Shown here one piece after another: positions 43,172-52,279 of a stretch of DNA of 64,000 nucleotides. Location of the stretch: the NCBI RefSeq assembly GCF_016629665.1, contig NZ_JAEPRQ010000001.1:682001-746000 (forward strand), in the 5' to 3' direction. The stretch's first letter is position 1, and the number at the start of each line of letters is the position of its first letter. The notes below the pieces were generated by a model. The model did no database searches. It saw only the letters and a list, made by a program, of their open reading frames with translations, and was not told where the DNA came from. Origin of the DNA: Paracoccus caeni. GTDB lineage: Bacteria; Pseudomonadota; Alphaproteobacteria; Rhodobacterales; Rhodobacteraceae. Made by a program: the position numbers and the translations under genes.

Positions 43172-44051
43172 TCCCGCCAGCGGCGCCGTCATTATCATGC
43201 TTCGTAGCCTCAAGATGCATGGCATGGCGCAGGCCGTGACCGATTTGATCGAGCAAGGCGCGCCTGTATTCGAAGCGGCAGTCCCGATCCTAACCCAGCT
43301 GTTGAAGGCGGAGATGGCAGAACGAGAGGTTCGGTCGATTGCCTATCATATGAAAGCGGCACGCTTTCCGGCCTACAAAGACCTGTCGGGTTTCGACTTC
43401 TCAAGCAGCGAGATGAATGAAGCCACGGTGCGCCAGCTCCATCGATGCGAGTTCATGGAGGGGGCGCAGAACATCGTGCTCATCGGTGGGCCCGGCACCG
43501 GAAAGACCCATGTTGCGACCGCGCTTGGCATCCAGGCCATTGAGCATCACCGCCGCAAGATGCGGTTCTTCTCGACCATCGAATTGGTCAACGCGCTTGA
43601 GCAGGAAAAGACGAAGGGAAAAGCAGGCCAGCTTGCCGAGCCCCTCGTGCGCCTCGATCTCGTGATCCTCGACGAGCTGGGTTACCTGCCGTTCAGCGCC
43701 TCAGGCGGCGCACTGCTCTTCCATCCGCTGAGCAAGCTTTACGAACGCACCAGCGTCATCATCACCACAAATCTCAGCTTCAGCGAATGGGCCACGGTCT
43801 TCGGCGATGCGAAGATGACAACGGCGCTGCTCGATCGGCTTACTCACCGTTGCCATATCCTGGAAACCGGTAACGACAGCTTCCGCTTCAAAGCCAGCAC
43901 CGAAGCAGTCGCCCGAAAAAAGAAGGAGGACGACTTGGATTGGGCTGGACATCAACGTTCACGCGCCTCGCTTGTGGCTTCGTCGCTGCGGTTGATCTGC
44001 CTGCTGATTGTGGACTTGTCCTTCCCGGCCATATGGCCGATGTCTTCGTAA
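43161..44051 (+). CDS. istB: IS21-family helper ATPase IstB with altered C-terminus
   Basis: 296 residues from ATG 43161. The AAA-type core is intact: Walker [10 protein letters not shown] (about residues 113-121), Walker [13 protein letters not shown] and the sensor region [13 protein letters not shown]. In IS21, IstB stimulates transposition by IstA and gives target immunity. After ARKKKEDD (about residue 257) the normal end of IstB should be close, but the frame continues about 40 residues antisense to the AAA gene on the right. The right end of the element is therefore cut or fused to flanking DNA. Without istA it cannot transpose by itself. Confidence 0.85.
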   Translation: MRYDPASGAVIIMLRSLKMHGMAQAVTDLIEQGAPVFEAAVPILTQLLKAEMAEREVRSIAYHMKAARFPAYKDLSGFDFSSSEMNEATVRQLHRCEFMEGAQNIVLIGGPGTGKTHVATALGIQAIEHHRRKMRFFSTIELVNALEQEKTKGKAGQLAEPLVRLDLVILDELGYLPFSASGGALLFHPLSKLYERTSVIITTNLSFSEWATVFGDAKMTTALLDRLTHRCHILETGNDSFRFKASTEAVARKKKEDDLDWAGHQRSRASLVASSLRLICLLIVDLSFPAIWPMSS

Positions 44052-45082
44052 GAAACGCCTAAGCGGCGGTCTTTACTGATGGCTTTAAATAGAACGCCTG
44101 CATCAGCGAACAGAAGATTTCGCCGCTCTGGATCTATGCGGGCACTATTTAGCGTTGCGAATTGCCGAAGCATATCAAGGAGCGGGCGCGGGCCATCTAT
44201 CTGCACCGCCATAGATTTCTTGTAGGTGCGAACCAGCGCTTCTATTTCTGCGCCGGTTGCGCGTTCAGTGAACCAGGAAATCATCCGTAGGTGCGCCTCT
44301 GGAGCGGTGACCGGAGACAAGAAGCTTTTGGCGATTTCGAGCCGCACGTCAAAATCTGGGCGAGGCATTTCCAACTGCACCTCAAAGCGCCGCCATACTG
44401 CTGGGTCCAGCAGCTTCTGATGATTGGTGATCCCAACCGTGATCCCGACGTCGTGGCGCGTATCGAGATTTTGTAGCAGTGCGTTAACTACCCGCTTTAT
44501 CTCCCCGACCTCTTGCGGATCGTCACGCAGCTTTGCTACCGCATCAAACTCATCAAGCAGCAGAAGGCAGCGGTACCGGTTCGCGAAAGCAAACAGATTG
44601 CCGATATTACGCGCAGTCGTGCCCAAGAACGATGACACTAGGTCGTCGATACGAGCCGAGACTACCGGCAGGTCGAGCTGCGCGGCGATCCAGAGCGCGA
44701 GCCGCGTCTTTCCGGTTCCGGGAGGGCCGTAGATCAGACAGGTGCGCATGGGCTGCACGCCCATATCCGAAAGTGCGTCGGGGGCAATCCACTCCTCCAT
44801 AACCGAAGTCACAGCGGCGCTGATCGTCGAATTGAAGATCGGCGGCATAGGGCTTGTCTCAGGTGGGAAGATCAGATCAGCCAGTGGTGCTGCCGTTTCT
44901 CGATCGACCGGAACTTGAGTGTTCCGCGTGAGATTCTCGCCGGGCAGCCGCGCCTTCGACCGCGCGATCCTGCTGGGCGCGAGTTTAACGGTACGTTCTG
45001 CGCTCGTTAGCAGGCTCGACAGCGCGGCTGAAGCCTTGGCGTCGCCCTCCTCGGCCAATAGGCCCAGAACCGGCCCTCGCAC
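43952..45082 (-). CDS. Orphan AAA ATPase
   Basis: 376 residues from GTG 45082. Frame upstream of it is open for 24 codons to a TGA but has no better start, so the N-terminus may be truncated. The AAA module has Walker [11 protein letters not shown], Walker [13 protein letters not shown] and an arginine-finger region [19 protein letters not shown], like ATPases of the FtsH/SpoVK type. The C-terminus has an HTH-like piece ([21 protein letters not shown]). Related ATPases are often paired with an S8 peptidase gene; none follows here because the IS21 fragment starts right at the stop codon. Confidence 0.82.
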   Translation of the reverse strand: MRGPVLGLLAEEGDAKASAALSSLLTSAERTVKLAPSRIARSKARLPGENLTRNTQVPVDRETAAPLADLIFPPETSPMPPIFNSTISAAVTSVMEEWIAPDALSDMGVQPMRTCLIYGPPGTGKTRLALWIAAQLDLPVVSARIDDLVSSFLGTTARNIGNLFAFANRYRCLLLLDEFDAVAKLRDDPQEVGEIKRVVNALLQNLDTRHDVGITVGITNHQKLLDPAVWRRFEVQLEMPRPDFDVRLEIAKSFLSPVTAPEAHLRMISWFTERATGAEIEALVRTYKKSMAVQIDGPRPLLDMLRQFATLNSARIDPERRNLLFADAGVLFKAISKDRRLGVSYEDIGHMAGKDKSTISRQINRSDEATSEARER

Positions 45083-45268
45083 ACTGATCGTTACGTTGCG
45101 CGCGAACGTCCGCTTCTCAATGCTCGCTGCAACCGCAGTGCCGCGCTGCCGTCAGACCGGTTTCCGCCCTTACCGAAGGTTCTGCACATTGATGGAAGCA
45201 TCCACGTAGTCTGCCGCAACTACATATCGTCGGCGGTTTCATGAAGCGATGTCCAGTGGGCAGAAGAT

Positions 45269-45306
45269 CTGTCAAGAATGGACAAAAAGCTGTCACAAAT
45301 GGACAA
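45269..45306. repeat. Two 17-base direct repeats, 21 bp period
   Basis: CTGTCAAGAATGGACAA (45269-45285) and CTGTCACAAATGGACAA (45290-45306) differ at two positions and are 21 bases apart, two helical turns. Each contains TGTC-N7-GACA, an imperfect dyad. They lie in the 255-base gap between the AAA ATPase gene and tRNA-Lys; otherwise this gap holds no supported gene. They look like tandem binding sites upstream of the ATPase gene. Confidence 0.55.
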
Positions 45307-45337
45307 CTCGCATGTCATCTGACAACAATGAAAGCAG

Positions 45338-45413
45338 TGGTGAGCCCGACAGGATTCGAACCTGTGACCCACTGATTAAAAGTCAGTTGCTCTACCAACT
45401 GAGCTACGGGCCC
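45338..45413 (-). tRNA. tRNA-Lys (anticodon TTT)
   Basis: 76 bases including an encoded CCA (45340-45338). The 5' end GGGCCCG pairs with CGGGCTC before the discriminator A. D arm GCTCAGTTGGTAGAGC, anticodon arm CTGACTTTTAATCAG and T arm with GGTTCGAATCC are all canonical. The anticodon TTT lies at 45380-45378, exactly at tRNA positions 34-36. Its 3' end faces the accessory island to the left, the usual geometry of a tRNA integration site. Confidence 0.97.
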
Positions 45414-45497
45414 AACGGGGGGCTTCCTATGGGCGGTGGCGGATGGCGTCAAGCGGAAAAATGAACGGGACTGGCAGAATCGAACCGGCGGTTCTAT

Positions 45498-46337
45498 ATG
45501 CGCGTCATGGATGACAAGCAGCCTTTGGGCCTGCCCTTCGCGAAAATGAACGGGCTGGGCAATGATTTTGTAGTGATCGATCTGCGCGGCGGGGGGGAAC
45601 TACCCGCGGCGGATCTGGTCATGCGGATCGGCGACCGGAATCGTGGGGTGGGTTTTGATCAGCTTGCGACGATCCAGAACGACGATCAGGCCGATGTCCG
45701 GCTGCGGTTCTGGAATACCGACGGTTCGGTCAGCGCGGCCTGTGGCAATGCGACGCGCTGCATAGCGCGGCAGGTCATGGATGAGACCGGCTTGCAGAAA
45801 TTGCGGCTTCGGACCGATCATGGCGTTCTGCTGGCCGAGGATGCGGGGGGCGGTGTAACTCGCGTCAATATGGGCCATCCCGTGCTGGACTGGCAGCAAA
45901 TTCCGCTGGCGAAACAGGTCGATATCGATCACCTGCCGATCGAGGGTGATCCCATTGCGACCGGCATGGGCAACCCGCATATCACCTTTTTCGTCGAGGA
46001 TGCCGAGGCGGTCGATCTGGCTCAGCTTGGCCCGACCTATGAGCATCACCCGCTTTATCCGCAGCGCACCAATGTCGAATTCGTGCAGGTCGTCTCGCCG
46101 GAAGAGATCATCCTGAAAATCTGGGAACGCGGGGCAGGGCCGACGCTCGCCTCGGGCAGTTGCTCTTGCGCGGCGGTCGTGGCGGCGGCGCGGCGCGGGC
46201 TGACGGGTCGCAAGGTCAAGGTGAATGTGCCCGGCGGTGTGTTGTTCATCGACTGGCGCGAGGATGGCGTCTGGATGGAAGGGACGACCTCTTACGTCTT
46301 CTCCGGCGTCCTCACCCCCGAATGGCTTGCCGGATGA
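45498..46337 (+). CDS. dapF: Diaminopimelate epimerase
   Basis: 279 residues. It converts LL- to meso-diaminopimelate for lysine and peptidoglycan synthesis. The two catalytic Cys are visible in AACGNATRC and GSCSCAA, with the start motif FAKMNGLGNDFVVID and NPHITFF. The first ATG (45498) gives a 15-residue leader before the conserved start; the ATG at 45507 is equally possible. It overlaps mtaB by 4 bases. Confidence 0.96.
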   Translation: MRVMDDKQPLGLPFAKMNGLGNDFVVIDLRGGGELPAADLVMRIGDRNRGVGFDQLATIQNDDQADVRLRFWNTDGSVSAACGNATRCIARQVMDETGLQKLRLRTDHGVLLAEDAGGGVTRVNMGHPVLDWQQIPLAKQVDIDHLPIEGDPIATGMGNPHITFFVEDAEAVDLAQLGPTYEHHPLYPQRTNVEFVQVVSPEEIILKIWERGAGPTLASGSCSCAAVVAAARRGLTGRKVKVNVPGGVLFIDWREDGVWMEGTTSYVFSGVLTPEWLAG

Positions 46338-47587
46338 GCGCGCCGGTCTTTTCGACCCTTGGCTGCCGCCTGAACGCCTACGAGACCGAGGCGATGCGCG
46401 AGATGGCCGAAGCCGCCGGCCTTTCGGGCGCGGTGGTCGTGAACACCTGCGCCGTGACCGCCGAGGCGGTGCGCAAGGCGCGTCAGGAAATCCGCCGTCT
46501 ATCCCGTGAAAATCCCGGTGCTCCGGTGATCGTCACCGGATGCGCGGCGCAGACCGAACCTGAAACCTTCGCGGCGATGCCCGAAGTTACCAAGGTCATC
46601 GGCAACCATGAAAAGATGCTGCCCGAGACCTGGCAGACCCTTCGCGCCCCGGATCTGATCGGCGAGACCGAGAAGATTCGTGTCGATGACATCATGTCGG
46701 TCAAGGAAACGGCAGGCCATCTGATCGACGGTTTCGGTCGCCATCGCGCCTATGTGCAGGTCCAGAACGGCTGCGATCACCGCTGCACGTTCTGCATCAT
46801 CCCCTATGGCCGCGGCAATTCACGCTCGGTTCCCGCAGGGGTGGTGGTCGAGCAGATCAAGCGTCTTGTCGGGCGCGGCTTCAATGAAGTGGTGCTGACC
46901 GGCGTGGATCTGACCTCGTGGGGGGCGGATTTGCCGGGGCTTCCCCGGTTGGGCGATCTGGTCATGCGGATTTTGCGGCTGGTGCCGGACCTGCCGCGTC
47001 TGCGCATCAGCAGCATCGATTCGATCGAGGCGGATGAGAATCTGATGCTGGCGATTGCTTCGGAATCGCGGCTGATGCCGCATCTGCATCTGTCGCTGCA
47101 AGCTGGTGACGACATGATCCTGAAGCGGATGAAGCGTCGCCATCTGCGCGACGATGCCATCCGTTTTTGCGAGGATGCCCGCAAGCTGCGCCCCGAGATT
47201 GTCTTCGGTGCCGATATCATCGCCGGTTTCCCGACCGAGACCGAGGCGATGTTCGAAAACAGTCTCAAGCTGGTCGATGATTGCGGTCTGACCTTCCTGC
47301 ATGTCTTCCCGTTCTCGGCGCGCAAGGGCACGCCTGCCGCGCGGATGCCTGCGGTCAAGGGGCCGCTGATCAAGGAACGCGCGGCCCGGCTGCGCGAGGC
47401 GGGGGACAGCGCGTTGACGCAGCACCTTCAGGCACAGATTGGCCGCGTCCATCGTGTGCTGACCGAAGGTCCGCGTCTTGGCCGGACCGAGCAATTCACC
47501 GAAGTCGCCTTCGATCACGACCAACCCGAAGGCGCGCTGATGGAGCTGCGCGTGACCGGCCATGACGGGCAGCGTCTGGTCGCCTGA
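46334..47587 (+). CDS. mtaB: tRNA t6A37 methylthiotransferase (MtaB-type radical SAM)
   Basis: 417 residues from ATG 46334, overlapping the dapF stop (ATGA). The MTTase N-terminal domain starts STLGCRLNAYET and contains the additional cluster Cys residues (NTCAVT, TGCAAQ). The radical SAM motif is CDHRCTFCIIPYGRG. A TRAM-like C-terminus (HRVLTEGPRLGRTEQFTEV) follows. The GCRLN opening is characteristic of the MtaB branch rather than MiaB or RimO. It adds a methylthio group to t6A at position 37 in tRNAs reading ANN codons. Confidence 0.93.
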   Translation: MSAPVFSTLGCRLNAYETEAMREMAEAAGLSGAVVVNTCAVTAEAVRKARQEIRRLSRENPGAPVIVTGCAAQTEPETFAAMPEVTKVIGNHEKMLPETWQTLRAPDLIGETEKIRVDDIMSVKETAGHLIDGFGRHRAYVQVQNGCDHRCTFCIIPYGRGNSRSVPAGVVVEQIKRLVGRGFNEVVLTGVDLTSWGADLPGLPRLGDLVMRILRLVPDLPRLRISSIDSIEADENLMLAIASESRLMPHLHLSLQAGDDMILKRMKRRHLRDDAIRFCEDARKLRPEIVFGADIIAGFPTETEAMFENSLKLVDDCGLTFLHVFPFSARKGTPAARMPAVKGPLIKERAARLREAGDSALTQHLQAQIGRVHRVLTEGPRLGRTEQFTEVAFDHDQPEGALMELRVTGHDGQRLVA

Positions 47588-47674
47588 TCCGCCCTGGTGG
47601 TGGTATCCCCCGGCGAAGCTGGCTATGATCCGCTGACTTTGTGCGCCACCCGCATATCCTGAAAGGCCGGAACG

Positions 47675-47911
47675 ATGAGCGAGACCGAAAAACTGTCCTT
47701 TGAAGACGCCATGCGCGAGTTGGAAGCGACGGTGAACAAGCTCGAAACCGGCGAGGCGACGCTGGAGGAATCCATCGCGCTTTACGAACGCGGGGCCGAG
47801 TTGCGCAAGCATTGCGAGGCGCGTCTGCGCGACGCCGAAGAGCGGGTCGAAAAGATCACCCTGTCGGCCAATGGCCAGCCCACGGGAACGGAACCGGCAG
47901 AGGGTCTGTAA
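47675..47911 (+). CDS. xseB: Exodeoxyribonuclease VII small subunit
   Basis: 78 residues of paired helices: LSFEDAMRELEATVNKLETGEATLEESIALYERG is the XseB signature. It binds the large subunit XseA, which is not in the window. The start follows a GGAACG stretch by about 3 bases, and the stop directly abuts the ispA start, so the two are co-translated. Confidence 0.95.
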   Translation: MSETEKLSFEDAMRELEATVNKLETGEATLEESIALYERGAELRKHCEARLRDAEERVEKITLSANGQPTGTEPAEGL

Positions 47912-48775
47912 ATGCAGGCCCGAAATGACGCGGTGAAGGCGCTGGTTCAGCAGGCGCTGGATGCGGTTTTGGCCGGTTTTCCGGGCGGAGAGTTGCGCGA
48001 TGCGATGGCCTACGCAGTCACCGGCGGCAAGCGGATACGGGCCTTTCTGGTGATGGAATCGGCGCGTCTGCATGGCGTGTCTGATCTGACCGCTTTGCCG
48101 GTCGCGGCGGCGGTTGAGGCACTGCATGCCTATAGCCTCGTCCATGATGACCTTCCGGCGATGGATGACGACGACCTGCGGCGAGGTCAGCCGACGGTGC
48201 ATGTGAAATGGTCCGAAGCGACGGCGATCCTTGCGGGTGATGCCCTGCAATCGCTTGCGTTCGAATTGTTGACCCATGACAAGATCGGCGATGCAGCAGC
48301 TCGGTTGCGGTTGATACGCGCCTTCGCCAAGGCCGTCGGTGCCGAAGGCATGGTATGGGGTCAGGCGCTGGACATCGCCGCCGAGGTCGCGCCCGAACCG
48401 CTGGACCTTGACGCGATTACCCAGTTGCAGGGGGGCAAGACCGGCGCACTGATCCGTTTCGCAGCCACTGCCGGGCCGTTGATCGCCGATGCTGATCCCG
48501 CGCCGCTTGATCGCTATGCGCAGGCGCTTGGGCTGGCCTTCCAGATCGCCGATGACATCCTTGACGTGACAGGTAGCGAGGATGTGACCGGCAAGCGCGT
48601 CGGCAAGGATGATGCTGCCGGAAAGGCGACTTTCGTGTCATTGTTGGGCTTACAGGGTGCGCGCGACCGTGCGCAGGCATTGGTGACTGATGCGGAAAGC
48701 GCATTGTTGCCATATGGCGAGGCCGCCGGAAACTTGCGGGAACTTGCGCGTTTCGTTATCGAACGCGACACCTGA
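47912..48775 (+). CDS. ispA: Polyprenyl synthetase, farnesyl diphosphate synthase type
   Basis: 287 residues. Both aspartate-rich motifs are present: [14 protein letters not shown] (first) and QIADDILD (second), with GGKRIR for the homoallylic substrate and KTGALIRFA. Residue pattern before the first motif ([11 protein letters not shown]) is that of bacterial short-chain synthases. It makes C15 diphosphate for ubiquinone, undecaprenyl phosphate and carotenoids. It lies between xseB and dxs, the classical alphaproteobacterial order. Confidence 0.94.
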   Translation: MQARNDAVKALVQQALDAVLAGFPGGELRDAMAYAVTGGKRIRAFLVMESARLHGVSDLTALPVAAAVEALHAYSLVHDDLPAMDDDDLRRGQPTVHVKWSEATAILAGDALQSLAFELLTHDKIGDAAARLRLIRAFAKAVGAEGMVWGQALDIAAEVAPEPLDLDAITQLQGGKTGALIRFAATAGPLIADADPAPLDRYAQALGLAFQIADDILDVTGSEDVTGKRVGKDDAAGKATFVSLLGLQGARDRAQALVTDAESALLPYGEAAGNLRELARFVIERDT

Positions 48776-48821
48776 ACCGATCTTTCGCCCGCCCAAGAAC
48801 TTCGCCCGAAGGGCCAGCCCC

Positions 48822-50744
48822 ATGACCGATCCCGCCGACCGACCCAAGACCCCGATCCTTGACCGCGTCTCGCTGCCTTCGGACCTGAAGGCGCTCAGCG
48901 ATCGTGAGTTGAAGCAGCTTGCCGATGAGCTTCGCGCCGAAACGGTCAGCGCGGTCAGCGAAACCGGCGGGCATCTGGGCGCGGGGCTGGGCGTGGTCGA
49001 ACTGACCGTGGCGCTGCACGCTGTCTTTGACACGCCGCGCGACAAGATCATCTGGGATGTCGGCCATCAGTGCTATCCGCACAAGATCCTGACAGGGCGG
49101 CGCGACCGGATTCGCAGCCTGCGCATGGGCGGTGGGCTGTCGGGCTTCACCAAACGGACGGAAAGCGCCTATGATCCGTTCGGGGCGGGCCATTCCTCGA
49201 CCTCGATTTCGGCAGGTTTGGGCTTTGCCGTCGCGCGCGATCTGGGTGGCGATCCGGGTGATGCCATCGCGGTCATCGGCGATGGCGCGATGAGCGCCGG
49301 GATGGCGTTCGAGGCGCTGAACAATGCGGGCCATCTGGGCACGCGCATGTTCGTGATCCTGAATGACAACGAAATGTCGATTGCCCCGCCGGTTGGCGCG
49401 ATGTCGTCCTATTTGACCCGGCTTTACACGGGCGGGCCGTTTCAGGAACTGAAGGCCGTTGCCAAGGGGGCGGTCGGCCTGTTGCCCCCGCCGATGCAGG
49501 AAGGCGCGCGCCGGGCCAAGGAAATGCTGAAGGGCATGGCCGTTGGTGGCACTTTGTTCGAGGAATTGGGTTTTTCCTATATCGGCCCCGTCGATGGCCA
49601 CGATATCGAACAGCTTTTGCCGCTCCTACGGACGGTCCGTGCCCGCGCGACCGGGCCGGTTCTGATCCATGCGGTGACCAAGAAGGGCAAGGGCTATGCC
49701 CCCGCCGAAAACGCCGCCGACCGTGGGCACGCGACCTCGAAATTCGACGTGGTGACCGGTCAGCAGGCGAAAGCGAAATCCAACGCCCCCAGCTATACCT
49801 CGGTCTTCGCCAAGGCACTGATCGATGAGGCCGGACGTGACGACAAGATCGTCGGCATTACTGCTGCCATGCCGGACGGCACCGGCCTTAAGCAATTCGC
49901 CGAACGCTTTCCCCGTCGCAGCTTTGACGTGGGCATTGCCGAACAGCATGCCGTCACATTTGCGGCGGGCCTTGCCGCGGGGGGGATGAAGCCCTTCTGC
50001 GCGATCTATTCAACCTTCCTGCAACGCGGTTACGATCAGGTCGTCCATGACGTTGCCGTCCAAGGCCTGCCGGTCCGCTTCGCCATCGACCGCGCCGGTC
50101 TGGTCGGTCAGGACGGGCCGACCCATGCGGGCGCCTATGACATCGCGTTCCTTGCCAACCTTCCCGGTATGGTGGTGATGGCCGCAGCCGACGAGGCCGA
50201 ACTGGTCCACATGGTCGCGACCGCCGCCGCTCATGACGCTGGCCCGATCGCCTTCCGTTTTCCGCGCGGTGAAGGCACCGGGGTCGAGATGCCAGAACGT
50301 GGCGAGCCGCTGCCCATCGGCAAGGGCCGCATGATCGCCGAGGGAAAAGGCGTCGCGATCCTGTCGTTCGGAACCCGTCTGTCTGAAGTCGCCAAAGCCG
50401 CCGAGGCACTGGCCGCGCGCGGGATCACACCGACGATTGCGGATGCCCGTTTTGCCAAGCCTCTGGACCGCGATCTGATCCTGCGCCTTGCCACCACGCA
50501 TGACGCGCTGATCACCATCGAGGAAGGCGCGGTCGGTGGTTTCGGCAGCCATGTCGCGCAGCTTCTGGCGGAAGAGGGCGTGTTCGATCACGGGTTGAAA
50601 TTCCGCTCGATGGTGCTGCCTGACGTTTTCGTCGATCACGATGCGCCCTTTGCGATGTATGACAGCTCGGCCCTGAATGCCGAACATATCGAGGCGAAGG
50701 TGCTTGATACGCTTGGCATCGATCGGCTGGATCGCCGCGCCTGA
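48822..50744 (+). CDS. dxs: 1-deoxy-D-xylulose-5-phosphate synthase
   Basis: 640 residues from ATG 48822; upstream in-frame sequence overlaps ispA and is not conserved in character. The thiamine diphosphate motif [18 protein letters not shown], the HxGGHLGxxLG-type start ([17 protein letters not shown]), [17 protein letters not shown] and the transketolase-like [13 protein letters not shown] are all present. It condenses pyruvate and glyceraldehyde 3-phosphate as the first step of the MEP isoprenoid pathway and feeds IspA upstream in the same operon. Confidence 0.97.
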   Translation: MTDPADRPKTPILDRVSLPSDLKALSDRELKQLADELRAETVSAVSETGGHLGAGLGVVELTVALHAVFDTPRDKIIWDVGHQCYPHKILTGRRDRIRSLRMGGGLSGFTKRTESAYDPFGAGHSSTSISAGLGFAVARDLGGDPGDAIAVIGDGAMSAGMAFEALNNAGHLGTRMFVILNDNEMSIAPPVGAMSSYLTRLYTGGPFQELKAVAKGAVGLLPPPMQEGARRAKEMLKGMAVGGTLFEELGFSYIGPVDGHDIEQLLPLLRTVRARATGPVLIHAVTKKGKGYAPAENAADRGHATSKFDVVTGQQAKAKSNAPSYTSVFAKALIDEAGRDDKIVGITAAMPDGTGLKQFAERFPRRSFDVGIAEQHAVTFAAGLAAGGMKPFCAIYSTFLQRGYDQVVHDVAVQGLPVRFAIDRAGLVGQDGPTHAGAYDIAFLANLPGMVVMAAADEAELVHMVATAAAHDAGPIAFRFPRGEGTGVEMPERGEPLPIGKGRMIAEGKGVAILSFGTRLSEVAKAAEALAARGITPTIADARFAKPLDRDLILRLATTHDALITIEEGAVGGFGSHVAQLLAEEGVFDHGLKFRSMVLPDVFVDHDAPFAMYDSSALNAEHIEAKVLDTLGIDRLDRRA

Positions 50745-50748
50745 GGCG

Positions 50749-51465
50749 TCACTGGTAACTTCGAACCAGCGCCCCCGCGATCAGCGACCAGCCGTCCACG
50801 ACCACGAAAAACGCCAGCTTGAACGGCAGTGAGACCACCACCGGCGGCACCATCATCATGCCCATCGACATCAGCACCGCCGAGACGACCAGATCGATGA
50901 TCAGGAAGGGCAGGGCGATCAGAAAGCCGATTTCGAAGGCGCGCTGGATTTCGGACAGCATGAAGGATGGAATCAGCACCGAAAGCCGGTCCACGGCCCC
51001 GCCCGCGCCGGGGGCGATATCGGCCATGTTCTGCAATGTGTCGGGGTCGGTGCGGGCCGCCATGAAGCCGCGAAACGGCTCGATCCCCAACCGGATCGCC
51101 TCACCAATACCGATCTGGCCATCCTGAAGTGGCTGACCGGCGACCTGCCATGCCTCGCGCAGAACCGGGTCCATGATGAACCAGGTCAGGAAGATCGACA
51201 GGCTGACGATCAGCATGTTCGGCGGGGATTGCTGCAAGCCGATCGACTGGCGCAGGATCGACAGCACGGTGACGATGAAGGGAAAGCAGGTGACCATGAT
51301 CGCGATGCCGGGGGCCAGCGACAATGCCGTCAGCGCCGCGACCAGCAGAACCGCGTTCTGCCCCAGTCCTGCCCCTGCTACCTGATCCAGCCCCGGCACG
51401 CTTTGCGCTGATGCCACAACTGGTATCAGCGTCGCCACTACAGCGGCGGCCCATGATTTTCTCAT
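50749..51465 (-). CDS. fliP: Flagellar export gate protein FliP
   Basis: 238 residues with an N-terminal cleavable signal peptide (ending near ASAQ), as known for FliP, then four membrane helices. Family motifs visible are MVTCFPFIVTVLSILRQSIGLQQSPPN, LIPSFMLSEIQRAFEIGFLIALPFLIIDLVV and the MGMMMVPP segment. With FliQ and FliR it forms the core of the export gate. It is last in the leftward fliF-fliH-fliN-fliP operon and overlaps fliN by 4 bases. Confidence 0.97.
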   Translation of the reverse strand: MRKSWAAAVVATLIPVVASAQSVPGLDQVAGAGLGQNAVLLVAALTALSLAPGIAIMVTCFPFIVTVLSILRQSIGLQQSPPNMLIVSLSIFLTWFIMDPVLREAWQVAGQPLQDGQIGIGEAIRLGIEPFRGFMAARTDPDTLQNMADIAPGAGGAVDRLSVLIPSFMLSEIQRAFEIGFLIALPFLIIDLVVSAVLMSMGMMMVPPVVVSLPFKLAFFVVVDGWSLIAGALVRSYQ

Positions 51466-51716
51466 GCCGGAACGGATGCTCCGATGATGCGGACCGCAAG
51501 ACGGTCTGAACCGCCGTCGCCCGTCAACTCGCCTCGCGCAATGACTTTGTCGCCGACGCAGATTTCGACGCCATCATCGATATTCTGATCCAGAACCAGC
51601 ACATCGTCGGACTTCAGCGCGGAAAGCTGAGCAACCGTTTGGCGCGTGCGGCCCAGTCGGATGGTCACTTCGACCATGATATTGTCGGTGTCGATCAAAT
51701 GCCGGAATGCGTCCAT
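51462..51716 (-). CDS. fliN: Flagellar switch protein FliN
   Basis: 84 residues from ATG 51716 (MDAFRHLID). The SpoA domain reads IMVEVTIRLGRTRQTVAQLSALKSDDVLVLDQ and then VEICVGDKVIARGEL, the usual FliN fold of the C-ring bottom. It lacks the longer N-terminal linker of enteric FliN. It overlaps fliH by 22 bases and fliP by 4. Confidence 0.95.
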   Translation of the reverse strand: MDAFRHLIDTDNIMVEVTIRLGRTRQTVAQLSALKSDDVLVLDQNIDDGVEICVGDKVIARGELTGDGGSDRLAVRIIGASVPA

Positions 51717-52279
51717 ACTGCCTGCTCCTCGTTGATTTCCTGAATAAGACGGCGGATTTCGGCGCCTGCGGCTTCGGTCGAAAATTCGATATGACCGCCC
51801 TGCAGCGACAGGCTGATGAGATCGCTTTCGCTTTCCGAGATCAGGACCCCATTTGCGCCGCTTTCCGTCACACATCGCTGGACCAGATCGCGCATACGGG
51901 CACTGCAGGCGATCGTTGCGCGCAGCGGAGTCGCCGCCTGCGCAATTCGCGACAACTCAAGGGTCAGCGTCTGTTCCAACCGCCGCGACGTCTCTGCCGA
52001 GGCAAGACTGTCGAGGATTTGCGTCAACAGCGGTGCCAGGGCGCGGACGGCATCACGACGCAACTCGGTTCGGCGGGCTTCATCCTCATTCAGGCTTTCC
52101 TGCAAACGCTCGATCCCCGCGCGCAGAGCTCGAAGTTCCTCGTCGTCCTTGCGTGCCAGCCCCTCTGCCAGCCCATCGGCGAAGGCCTGATCCAGATCCT
52201 CGGTTGTGAGGCCCGGTGTGATCGCCGCACTACGCGGGCTGGTTGCAAATGATTCCAACCTCAGGATGGCAGAGCTCAT
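51695..52279 (-). CDS. fliH: FliH-like flagellar assembly/stator protein
   Basis: 194 residues, mainly helical with a charged coiled coil (about 45-85, EELRALRAGIERLQESLNEDEARRTELRRD) and a C-terminal alpha/beta part ending HIEFSTEAAGAEIRRLIQEI. Sequence conservation in FliH is weak; the call rests on size, coiled coil and place between fliF and fliN. It would hold the ATPase FliI and dock it to the C-ring. It abuts fliF with a 1-base overlap. Confidence 0.75.
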   Translation of the reverse strand: MSSAILRLESFATSPRSAAITPGLTTEDLDQAFADGLAEGLARKDDEELRALRAGIERLQESLNEDEARRTELRRDAVRALAPLLTQILDSLASAETSRRLEQTLTLELSRIAQAATPLRATIACSARMRDLVQRCVTESGANGVLISESESDLISLSLQGGHIEFSTEAAGAEIRRLIQEINEEQAVWTHSGI

